NCBI GenBank assembly: GCA_002693605.1
Contig: NZQO01000019.1
Span: 1-14,189, forward strand
DNA from: Flavobacteriaceae bacterium
GTDB taxonomy: Bacteria; Bacteroidota; Bacteroidia; Flavobacteriales; Flavobacteriaceae
Direction of reading: 5' to 3'
DNA length: 14,189 nt
The notes below the pieces were generated by a model. The model was given only the letters and a program-made list of their open reading frames with translations. It ran no database searches and was not told the origin of the DNA. The stretch's first letter is position 1. Every line of letters begins with the position of its first letter. The position numbers and the translations under genes were made by a program. Shown here in pieces: positions 6,792 through 14,119 of this stretch.

Positions 6792-7904
6792 ATGGCAAAA
6801 AACGAACCCATCAAACAACACTACATACCACGTTCCTACCTAAAAAATTTTGGTGTCGAAGCCAAAAAGGGCAACTATTTAGTAGATGCTTATAGACTTG
6901 AAGACGATTTGCTACTTGAAAAGATTAGCACGAAAAGTATCTGTTTCAAAAAAAATCTTTACACAATTCCGAATGCTGAAGTTGATAGGAAATACGATTT
7001 AGAACACCATTACGCCGAACACGTAGATTCAGAATTTCCCAAAATATATAGACTACTTGTTGATGAAAGTGTGAAAATATTGACCCCTGAGCAAAAGAAA
7101 CAGGTATTATACGTATGTCTATCTCTTTACTTTAGAACACCAAGATTTCTTAATCATCAAAATGCCTTTACTGACCAAATTTTAGATAGAATGCTACTGT
7201 ATGCAGACGAAAATGGCGAGGTGAAATTTACGTTTGAAGAAGAAAGACACGAGTTCAATATAAAGGATATAGATAAAGTTAGACAAGAATTTAAAGAGCG
7301 AAACAGGATTAAATTCTTGGTGCAGCACTTAGAGAAATGGAAAGAGTTTGTGGACTTTAAATATGATTGCACGATAAATGTCCATCGAATTAATGATAAA
7401 GATGCACCATTGATTACCTGCGATAATCCAGTATCTATACGTGGTATAAAATCAACGCGATTCGAAGGCCTTTTCAATCCTGACTCAGTAATAACTTTAC
7501 CGTTAGATACTCAATATTATTTGGAAATCTTTCCGAACAGCATTGCTGATGGTCAAACTATAATTCATAGAATGGTTCACGATAGGGATTATGTGTTTAC
7601 GACCAACGCTATCATTCAGAGTAATGCTGAGAAGTTGATAATTGGAAAGCCAGGAACAATAGAAAAACATTTCGAAATTCAATCAAGTTATGAAGAATCT
7701 GAAAATGGCGAACAATTTGTTGAAAAGGCAAAATTTAAGTTAGAGGAACTTCAAAAGTTTCATCAAATTTGTGAAAAGACGGGATTAACTTCGACTGAAA
7801 CAATTGGTCAGCTTAAAAAGATGCTTAACCATAAATATTTCAAAGATGAAGACCAACTCATTAAGATGAAAAGGCTTTTAATTGCAACTGGACATTGGAA
7901 ATAA
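6792..7904 (+). CDS. DUF4238 domain protein
   Basis: Member of the uncharacterised DUF4238 family (370 residues). Family marks are the N-terminal KQH10YIPRSYLKNFG block, a following strand-rich segment, ISTKSICFKKNLYT, and the central ITC-D211-N212-P213-V motif, which corresponds to the family's conserved SDNP-like stretch. Conserved His, Asp and Asn suggest an enzyme active site, but no activity is established as far as I know. There is no signal peptide or membrane segment. It is the last gene of the tight plus-strand cluster, 11 bases after the HNH-like gene; 81 AT-rich bases then lead to the copper module. DUF4238 proteins are often found in accessory regions, which fits a role in the predicted defence-like operon, but that role is inference. 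Confidence 0.85.
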   Translation: MAKNEPIKQHYIPRSYLKNFGVEAKKGNYLVDAYRLEDDLLLEKISTKSICFKKNLYTIPNAEVDRKYDLEHHYAEHVDSEFPKIYRLLVDESVKILTPEQKKQVLYVCLSLYFRTPRFLNHQNAFTDQILDRMLLYADENGEVKFTFEEERHEFNIKDIDKVRQEFKERNRIKFLVQHLEKWKEFVDFKYDCTINVHRINDKDAPLITCDNPVSIRGIKSTRFEGLFNPDSVITLPLDTQYYLEIFPNSIADGQTIIHRMVHDRDYVFTTNAIIQSNAEKLIIGKPGTIEKHFEIQSSYEESENGEQFVEKAKFKLEELQKFHQICEKTGLTSTETIGQLKKMLNHKYFKDEDQLIKMKRLLIATGHWK

Positions 7905-7972
7905 TTGTTGTCTATAAACTTAATGAGAAAATTAAATTTCTGTTAATCCCAATAAAAACTGTTAAATTTTTG

Positions 7973-7980
7973 TAATTTTG
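7973..7980 (+). promoter_or_regulatory. Bacteroidetes-type -7 box TAATTTTG before the HYC_CC_PP gene
   Basis: TAATTTTG matches the Bacteroidetes -7 consensus TAnnTTTG exactly and sits 5 bases before the ATG at 7986. It would produce a nearly leaderless transcript for the copper module. No good -33 TTG was found at the expected distance, so the call rests on one box. Confidence 0.4.
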
Positions 7981-7985
7981 CAACG

Positions 7986-8405
7986 ATGAAACAGGCTTTC
8001 CATAAAATATTATCCATTTCGATGGCCTTTGTAGTGATGTTCTCTACTATGTCATTTACTGTGGATATGCATTATTGTGGGGACAATTTGGTCGATTTCA
8101 GTTTATTCTCAAAAGCTGAAGGTTGCGGAATGGAAAAAGCGCAACCTACCAAAACTTGTGAGAATCCTAAAATGACTGAGAAATCTTGTTGTACTGACCA
8201 ACAAATTGTAAAGGAAGGCAAAGACGACCTTAAAATATCTTTTGACACACTTTCTTTCGAGCAGCAAACGTTCGTCGCTGCTTTTACCTATTCTTATATA
8301 AACTTATTTGAAGTAACCGAATCTGAAGAAGTTCCTTTCAACGATTACCCGCGACCCTTTGTCAAACGGGATGTGCAAGTGCTGCACCAGACTTTCTTAA
8401 TTTGA
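7986..8405 (+). CDS. HYC_CC_PP-like small exported Cys/Met-rich protein
   Basis: Small (139 residues) exported protein resembling the family NCBI names HYC_CC_PP, found next to metal-efflux genes in Bacteroidetes. Residues 1-25 are a signal peptide or single membrane anchor (KILSISMAFVVMFSTMSFTV). Immediately after come Met28-His29-Tyr30-Cys31, then Cys47, Cys58 and the pair Cys68-Cys69, and near the C terminus a YPRPF segment in place of the PP motif. Cys, His and Met at the start of the mature part suggest Cu(I)/Ag(I) binding in the periplasm. It is the first gene of the copper module, 108 bases before cusA, with two hairpins between. Family name by recognition of the motifs; metal binding is inferred. 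Confidence 0.75.
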   Translation: MKQAFHKILSISMAFVVMFSTMSFTVDMHYCGDNLVDFSLFSKAEGCGMEKAQPTKTCENPKMTEKSCCTDQQIVKEGKDDLKISFDTLSFEQQTFVAAFTYSYINLFEVTESEEVPFNDYPRPFVKRDVQVLHQTFLI

Positions 8406-8426
8406 TTTATTAGATTTTCAGAATGA

Positions 8427-8453
8427 AGCCCAACAGCTACGCTGTCGTGGGCT
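8427..8453 (+). other. Stable hairpin in the spacer before cusA
   Basis: AGCCCAACAGC (8427-8437) pairs with GCTGT-CG-TGGGCT (8441-8453): eleven base pairs, a two-base bulge (8446-8447) and a TAC loop. Only AAAAC follows rather than a T run, so it is not a standard intrinsic terminator. It lies 22 bases after the stop of the upstream gene and could protect or process the mRNA, or weaken read-through into cusA. Confidence 0.5.
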
Positions 8454-8459
8454 AAAACT

Positions 8460-8484
8460 CGTGTTTGCCATATTCTGCAACACG
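8460..8484 (+). other. Second hairpin before cusA
   Basis: CGTGTT-T-GC (8460-8468) pairs with GCAACACG (8477-8484), with one bulged T and an eight-base loop. It follows the first hairpin by 6 bases, giving two consecutive stems in a 108-base spacer upstream of the pump gene. Confidence 0.4.
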
Positions 8485-8513
8485 TAATTCCAATTATCTA
8501 ATAATCAAATGCT

Positions 8514-11500
8514 ATGCTAAATAAGAGCATTAAATTTCTCATAGAAAACAAACTTGTTGCCGTTCTACTACTCGCCCTATTTGTGGGTTGGGGCATCGTC
8601 AACGCACCCTTTAATTGGGAAACAGGCTTTTTGCCCACAGACCCAGTTGCCGTTGATGCCATACCTGATATTGGCGAGAACCAACAAATTGTTTTTACCA
8701 AGTGGCAAGGTCGCTCGCCACAGGATATTGAAGACCAAATCACATATCCGCTTACCACTTCCCTTCTTGGTATTCCAGGCGTAAAAACTATTCGTAGTTC
8801 TTCGATGTTTGGATTTTCCAGCATCTACATCATTTTTGAAGAAGACATCGAGTTCTATTGGTCGCGCAGTCGCATACTGGAAAAACTGAACTCACTTCCT
8901 GCAAACCTTTTGCCCGATGGTGTCAATCCATCTCTTGGGCCAGATGCCACAGGTCTGGGACAGATTTTTTGGTACACGCTGGAAGGTCGTGATAAAGACG
9001 GCAACGTAACTGGCGGATGGGATTTACAGGAATTGCGTAGCATACAGGATTACTATGTGAAATATGGATTGTCATCGGCAAGTGGTGTTTCTGAAGTAGC
9101 TTCCATTGGTGGCTATGTTCAGGAATACCAAGTGGACATTGACCCAGAAAAAATGCGCCAGTACAATGTGAGTATGGGCGATGTGGTTAAAGCCGTCAAA
9201 CAGAGCAATCAAGATATAGGGGCACAGACTCTCGAAATCAATCAAGCCGAATACCTCGTACGCGGATTGGGTTACGTCAAGTCCATAGCAGATATTGAAA
9301 ATGCAGTTGTAGATTCTGAAAATTTCACTTCCATCCGCATCAAAGATGTGGCTAACGTCCATTTGGGGCCTGCTACCAGACGTGGTATTCTCGATAAGGA
9401 AGGGGCCGAAGTCGTAGGTGGTGTCGTAGTCGCTCGCTACGGTGCAAATCCGTTGGAAGTTATCAATAATGTCAAGGCGCAAATTGCCGAAATAAGCTCT
9501 GGACTTCCCACAAAAACTTTATCAGATGGTCGCATTTCGCAAGTTACCATTGTACCATTTTATGACCGGACAGAACTCATACAAGAAACGCTGGGAACGC
9601 TCAATGAAGCACTCACTTTGGAAATCCTAATTACCATTTTGGTCATTATTATAATGGTTTTCAATCTGCGTGCATCCATCCTTATTTCAGGGTTGTTACC
9701 CGTAGCCGTTTTGATGGTTTTCATCACGATGAAGCTCTTTAATGTAGATGCAAATATCGTCGCACTTTCAGGTATTGCCATTGCCATCGGTACAATGGTG
9801 GACGTGGGCGTGATACTCGCCGAAAATATGATACGGCACTTGGAAGATGAAAAGTTACGCCTTAATGAAAACGGTAAAGAATACACCACAAACGAAATCA
9901 TCTACAACGCAACTGCCGAAGTTTCCGGCGCTATCCTTACGGCAGTTTTAACGACCATAATCAGTTTCCTACCAGTATTCACAATGATAGGTGCTGAAGG
10001 TAAACTATTCCGCCCGCTCGCCTTTACTAAAACAATGGCACTCACGGCATCGCTCATTATTGCGCTGTTTCTCATTCCACCCATTGCGGCATTCCTTTTC
10101 CGTAAGACGAATTTGCGTGAACGGACACAGTACGTCATCAATGGCGCACTTGTTTTATTGGGAATTCTCGCCATCGTTTACGGCTTTTGGTTAGGACTAA
10201 TTCTAATCGCCTTTGCCATCACATCATTTTTAAAGATGCGCGGTACGCTTTCGCAAAAGCGCAAAAACCTGCTTGACATCATCATTTCATCTATTGCTAT
10301 CGTAGTTTTATTAGCAGAATACTGGCGACCATTAGGCTTTGACCGAAGCATTGTTATGAACCTGATATTTGTTTCCATCATCTGTTTTGGACTGCTCGGT
10401 GTGTTCTCGATTTTTAGGATATACTATGCGCGTATTTTGCGATGGGCACTTCAGAACCGATATCTGTTCTTAATCATTCCGGCTACGGTGCTCACGTTGG
10501 GCATCATCATTATGCGCAACACAGGTAAGGAATTTATGCCAGCACTCAATGAAGGTTCATTCTTATTGATGCCCACATCCTTACCGCACGCAGGCGTTGA
10601 AGAAAACAAACGTGTATTGCAACAGCTGGATATGGCGGTGGCAAGCATCCCAGAGATTGAAACTGTGGTGGGAAAAGCTGGAAGAACGGAAAGCGCACTC
10701 GACCCAGCACCACTTTCAATGTATGAGAATGTCATTCAGTATAAATCTGAATATATGCGCAATGCATCTGGCCAACGACAACGCTATAAAGTCAATGATG
10801 ATGGATTGTTTGTACTGAAGAACGACAAATTCATTATCAATCCGAACAACGAGATAGATGAAGATGCCAACTATGACGAAATATCGCTAAAAACTACTGC
10901 CACACGCGAAGACTTGATTGAAGATGAAGATGGCGAGTACTACCGAAATTGGCGACCAGACATCGAGAGTCCAGATGATATTTGGAACGAGATAGTTCGA
11001 GTAACCAAACTACCAGGCGTGACATCTGCACCCAAGTTGCAACCCATCGAAACACGTTTGGTAATGCTACAAACGGGAATGCGTGCGCCTATGGGCATCA
11101 AGGTAAAAGGTCCGGATTTAAAGTCCATAGAAAATTTTGGACTGCAACTGGAAGACATCTTGAAACAAGCCGAAGGCGTTAAAGAACAAGCTGTCTTTGC
11201 AGACCGTATCGTGGGCAAACCCTACTTGCTCATCGATATTAAGCGAGACCAATTGGCTCGATATGGGGTGTCCATAATGGACGTGCAGGAAATCCTTCAA
11301 GTGGCCGTGGGCGGTATGCCACTAACGCAAACCGTGGAAGGTCGTGAGCGTTATGCCGTTCGGGTTCGCTATCCACGAGAATTGCGGGCAAATCCAGACG
11401 ACTTGCATAATATCTATGTTCCTGTTGAAAAAGGAAGTCCCGTACCGCTGGGCGAATTGGTTGAAATTCGATACGAGCAAGGACCACAGGTCATTAAGAG

Positions 11501-12266
11501 TGAAGATACTTTTCTAATTGGCTATGTGCTGTTTGATAAACTCGATGGCTTTGCCGAAGTAGATGTGGTGGAAAATGCCCAAGCCTTAATTCAAGAAAAT
11601 ATTGATAACGGTTCGCTGGTCGTACCACAAGGCGTGAGCTATCGCTTTACGGGAACCTATGAAAATCAGTTACGAGCAGAAAAAACGCTATCGGTTGTCG
11701 TACCGCTTTGTTTGCTGGTTATTTTCTTGATTTTGTATTTCCAATTCAGGTCGGTTTCCACATCGCTTATGGTGTTTACCGCAATCGCCGTGGCCTTTGC
11801 TGGTGGCTTTATAATGATATGGCTATACGGACAAGATTGGTTTTTCAATTTCGGCTTTTTTGGCGAAAATCTGCGGGATTTGTTCAATATGAAAACCATC
11901 AATTTAAGTGTAGCCGTTTGGGTAGGTTTTATCGCCCTATTTGGTATTGCTACGGATGATGGCGTGGTAATGGCCACCTATTTAGACCAATCTTTCAAAA
12001 GCAACGAACCAGACAATAAAAAGGGCATTCGTCTCGCCACTTTGGAAGCCGCAGGTAAACGTATTCGTCCGTGTTTGATGACTACTGTAACTACGGTACT
12101 GGCACTACTTCCCGTACTTACATCCACAGGCAAGGGAAGCGATATAATGATACCGATGGCGATACCCATTTTTGGCGGAATGATAATCGATGTTACGTCC
12201 TATTTCCTACTGCCAGTCTTATATAGCTGGAAAAAGGAATACCAACTTAAAAAAGCAAACAGATGA
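8514..12266 (+). CDS. cusA: CusA-type heavy-metal (Cu+/Ag+) RND efflux pump, enlarged form
   Basis: Inner-membrane, proton-driven RND pump that exports metal through a tripartite CusCBA-like complex. Family marks: DAIPDIGENQQIV, TYPLTTSLLG, YWSRSRILEKLN, LGPDATGLGQI and the transmembrane GTMVDVGVILAEN with the proton-relay Asp430. Three methionines match E. coli CusA Met573/623/672: Met686 (LLMPTSLP), Met736 (APLSMYE, the same 50-residue spacing) and Met851 (RLVMLQTG), which supports Cu(I)/Ag(I) over Zn/Co/Cd. It has 1250 residues against about 1050 for E. coli CusA. The extra length is mainly about 88 residues with extra hydrophobic segments (541-572, 586-604, 613-634) and about 66 acidic, probably periplasmic residues (747-812). 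RIRPCLMT has Cys where CusA has its relay Lys. The outer-membrane partner gene overlaps by 4 bases. Confidence 0.95.
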   Translation: MLNKSIKFLIENKLVAVLLLALFVGWGIVNAPFNWETGFLPTDPVAVDAIPDIGENQQIVFTKWQGRSPQDIEDQITYPLTTSLLGIPGVKTIRSSSMFGFSSIYIIFEEDIEFYWSRSRILEKLNSLPANLLPDGVNPSLGPDATGLGQIFWYTLEGRDKDGNVTGGWDLQELRSIQDYYVKYGLSSASGVSEVASIGGYVQEYQVDIDPEKMRQYNVSMGDVVKAVKQSNQDIGAQTLEINQAEYLVRGLGYVKSIADIENAVVDSENFTSIRIKDVANVHLGPATRRGILDKEGAEVVGGVVVARYGANPLEVINNVKAQIAEISSGLPTKTLSDGRISQVTIVPFYDRTELIQETLGTLNEALTLEILITILVIIIMVFNLRASILISGLLPVAVLMVFITMKLFNVDANIVALSGIAIAIGTMVDVGVILAENMIRHLEDEKLRLNENGKEYTTNEIIYNATAEVSGAILTAVLTTIISFLPVFTMIGAEGKLFRPLAFTKTMALTASLIIALFLIPPIAAFLFRKTNLRERTQYVINGALVLLGILAIVYGFWLGLILIAFAITSFLKMRGTLSQKRKNLLDIIISSIAIVVLLAEYWRPLGFDRSIVMNLIFVSIICFGLLGVFSIFRIYYARILRWALQNRYLFLIIPATVLTLGIIIMRNTGKEFMPALNEGSFLLMPTSLPHAGVEENKRVLQQLDMAVASIPEIETVVGKAGRTESALDPAPLSMYENVIQYKSEYMRNASGQRQRYKVNDDGLFVLKNDKFIINPNNEIDEDANYDEISLKTTATREDLIEDEDGEYYRNWRPDIESPDDIWNEIVRVTKLPGVTSAPKLQPIETRLVMLQTGMRAPMGIKVKGPDLKSIENFGLQLEDILKQAEGVKEQAVFADRIVGKPYLLIDIKRDQLARYGVSIMDVQEILQVAVGGMPLTQTVEGRERYAVRVRYPRELRANPDDLHNIYVPVEKGSPVPLGELVEIRYEQGPQVIKSEDTFLIGYVLFDKLDGFAEVDVVENAQALIQENIDNGSLVVPQGVSYRFTGTYENQLRAEKTLSVVVPLCLLVIFLILYFQFRSVSTSLMVFTAIAVAFAGGFIMIWLYGQDWFFNFGFFGENLRDLFNMKTINLSVAVWVGFIALFGIATDDGVVMATYLDQSFKSNEPDNKKGIRLATLEAAGKRIRPCLMTTVTTVLALLPVLTSTGKGSDIMIPMAIPIFGGMIIDVTSYFLLPVLYSWKKEYQLKKANR
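10247..10260. repeat. One-mismatch copy of the GCTTTCGCGAAAGC palindrome within cusA
   Basis: GCTTTCGCAAAAGC differs by one base from the palindrome seen twice in the next gene. It lies in a coding region in a different reading context (encoding part of TLSQKR), so it may be coincidental. Confidence 0.3.
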
Positions 12267-13480
12267 AGAAATTAAAATATATACTGGTGTTTTTGTTTGT
12301 TTCCGCTTTCGCGAAAGCGCAACAATTACAATCCTACATTAAGGAAGCCGAAGCGAACAATCCAGAAATTCAAGCCTTTGAACTGCGCTATAATATTGCC
12401 GAAGAAAAGGTAAATGAAGCCAACTGGATTCCAAATACCGAAGTGAGTGCCGGCTATTTTGTGAGTGAGCCTGAAACCAGAGTCGGTGCGCAACGTGCAC
12501 GAATAGGCGTAAAACAGATGTTGCCGTGGTTTGGTACCATTACCGCTCGTGAAAATTATGCCACCGCAATGGCAGATGCCGAATATGTGGATATCACGAT
12601 TGCAAAGCGCAAGCTCGCACTTTCGGTTGCACAATCCTATTATCGTTTATATTCCATACGTGCCAAGCAAGCCGTACTGGATGAAAACATACAACTACTG
12701 GAAACCTACGAACGACTTGCACTCACATCTGTAGAAGTGGGCAAAGCGAGTGCCGTAGATGTGTTGCGACTTCAGATTAGACAAAATGAATTACACCAAC
12801 AAAAGGAAGTGCTGGAAGAAGAATTTACAGCAGAACAAACGGCTTTTAACAATCTGCTCAACCGTGATTCGATGATGACGGTTATCGTCGTTCCAGAAAT
12901 GGAAATTCCGCAGGAAGACCCATTTTACAACAATGAAGCGCTATCGCTCAATCCCGAACTGCTCAAATATGACAAACTCTATGAATCGGTAGCACAATCC
13001 GAACTGCTCAACCAACGTGAGAGTTTGCCTATGATTGGTTTTGGTGTAGACTACCTGCCCGTAACGGAACGTAGCGATGTCAACTTCAGCGATAATGGGA
13101 AAGATGTGTTGATGCCTATGGTTTCGGTTTCAATCCCCATTTTCAACAACCGTTACAAATCCATTTCAAAGCAAAACGAACTGCGACAGCAAGAAATAGA
13201 GACCCAACGGGAACAGCGATTGAATGTGCTGGAATCCGCTTTCGCGAAAGCACAATCACAACGTAACCAAGCGCGCATTGCATACGACACACAAGACCGC
13301 AACCTGAAACAAGCGCAGGATGCCGAAGAAATTCTGGTAAAAAATTATGAAACTGGCACTATCGATTTTAATGATGTGCTGGACATTCAGGAATTGCAGT
13401 TGAAGTTTCAGATGAATCAAATCGAGTCGGTGCAAATGTACTATGTACAATCGGCCATTATTAACTATTTAATCAACTAA
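12263..13480 (+). CDS. TolC family outer-membrane efflux protein (CusC-like)
   Basis: Outer-membrane channel component for the CusA-like pump. The 405 residues begin with a Sec signal peptide (KKLKYILVFLFVSAFAKA, likely cleaved before QQ); there is no lipobox, unlike E. coli CusC. The mature part shows the long amphipathic helices of TolC: two repeats with coiled-coil stretches around 120-205 (SYYRLYSIRAKQAVLDENIQ) and 305-400 (QSQRNQARIAYDTQDRNLKQ), with strand segments such as VSIPIF between. It is shorter than CusC but normal for Bacteroidetes. The start codon overlaps the cusA stop (ATGA at 12263-12266), indicating translational coupling. The regulator gene starts 2 bases after its stop. 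Two copies of a CG-rich palindrome lie in frame within it, each encoding AFAKA. Confidence 0.9.
   Translation: MKKLKYILVFLFVSAFAKAQQLQSYIKEAEANNPEIQAFELRYNIAEEKVNEANWIPNTEVSAGYFVSEPETRVGAQRARIGVKQMLPWFGTITARENYATAMADAEYVDITIAKRKLALSVAQSYYRLYSIRAKQAVLDENIQLLETYERLALTSVEVGKASAVDVLRLQIRQNELHQQKEVLEEEFTAEQTAFNNLLNRDSMMTVIVVPEMEIPQEDPFYNNEALSLNPELLKYDKLYESVAQSELLNQRESLPMIGFGVDYLPVTERSDVNFSDNGKDVLMPMVSVSIPIFNNRYKSISKQNELRQQEIETQREQRLNVLESAFAKAQSQRNQARIAYDTQDRNLKQAQDAEEILVKNYETGTIDFNDVLDIQELQLKFQMNQIESVQMYYVQSAIINYLIN
12304..12319. repeat. Perfect 16-base palindrome CGCTTTCGCGAAAGCG
   Basis: Lies in the signal-peptide end of the TolC-family gene, encoding AFAKA. The core GCTTTCGCGAAAGC recurs at 13238-13251. 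I recall this palindrome as abundant in some marine flavobacterial genomes, comparable to HIP1 in cyanobacteria, but cannot verify that here. Confidence 0.65.
13238..13251. repeat. Second palindrome GCTTTCGCGAAAGC in the same gene
   Basis: Perfect 14-base palindrome in the same reading frame as the copy at 12304, again encoding AFAKA followed by Gln. A shared 17-base core, TCCGCTTTCGCGAAAGC, extends upstream of the palindrome in both copies. Confidence 0.65.
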
Positions 13481-13482
13481 TT

Positions 13483-14049
13483 ATGGTCAAGGATTTTTAC
13501 ATAAAGAATATGGTATGTGATAGATGCATCAAGGTTTTAAGGGATGGACTGGATAAACAAAATATCGAATTGTTACAAATCGAATTGGGTCGTTTGCGTC
13601 TCGATATCGAGAGCGATGATGAAATCGAAAAATTGAAAACTTTACTTGAAAGTAATGGATTTTCCCTAATTGGCAGTACCGAAGAAAAACTCACAGAGCA
13701 GGTCAAGGTAGAACTGATAAAGGCATTGCAAGAATTGCCTTTGGAACTCGATAAGAAATTATCCGCTCACTTAGCAGATGCATTAGGTCACGAGTATTCC
13801 AAAATCAGTAAGGTCTTTTCAATTACCGAAGGCATTACCATCGAGAAGTACTTCATCAAATTGAAAATAGAAAAGGTAAAGGAACTGGTACAGGCCAAGG
13901 AACTCAACTTTACAGAAATGGCACAGTTGCTTGATTATAGCCATATCAATCATTTAAGTGGCCAGTTCAAAAGCGAAACGGGAATGAGCCTAACAGCTTA
14001 TAAATCCCAACAGAAAAATTTTAGGAATACATTGGACAAAATTATGTAG
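13483..14049 (+). CDS. HMA-like metal-binding domain fused to AraC-type DNA-binding domain (putative metal-responsive regulator)
   Basis: Cytosolic predicted transcription factor of 188 residues. Residues 1-65 look like a heavy-metal-associated (HMA/CopZ-like) domain: YIKNM-V-Cys12-D-R-Cys15-I, followed by the beta-alpha pattern ending EIEKLKTLLESNGF. Residues about 85-180 form an AraC/XylS domain with both helix-turn-helix units: LSAHLADALGHEYSKISKVF, the linker helix IEKVKELVQAKELN, and FTEMAQLLDYSHINHLSGQFKSETGMSLTAYKS, which fits the second-unit consensus well. Starting 2 bases after the TolC-family stop, it is cotranscribed with the pump and could autoregulate it when Cu+/Ag+ binds CxxC. 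The domains are seen; metal sensing is inferred. It differs from the usual CusRS or CueR regulators. Confidence 0.85.
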   Translation: MVKDFYIKNMVCDRCIKVLRDGLDKQNIELLQIELGRLRLDIESDDEIEKLKTLLESNGFSLIGSTEEKLTEQVKVELIKALQELPLELDKKLSAHLADALGHEYSKISKVFSITEGITIEKYFIKLKIEKVKELVQAKELNFTEMAQLLDYSHINHLSGQFKSETGMSLTAYKSQQKNFRNTLDKIM

Positions 14050-14119
14050 ATAACAACCAAAATTATGACACAAGCTGTTGATTTACAGTGGTAATTTTAT
14101 CCAAATAAAATTAAGAACT

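Noticed and set aside
9072..9482. Minus-strand ORF of 136 codons, and other antisense ORFs across cusA
   Set aside because: All are shadows of the 1250-codon cusA frame; products show no domain resemblance or plausible starts.
14065..14094. Ten-codon ORF (MTQAVDLQW) between the regulator and the last partial gene
   Set aside because: Too short to distinguish from chance, no ribosome binding site or family support.
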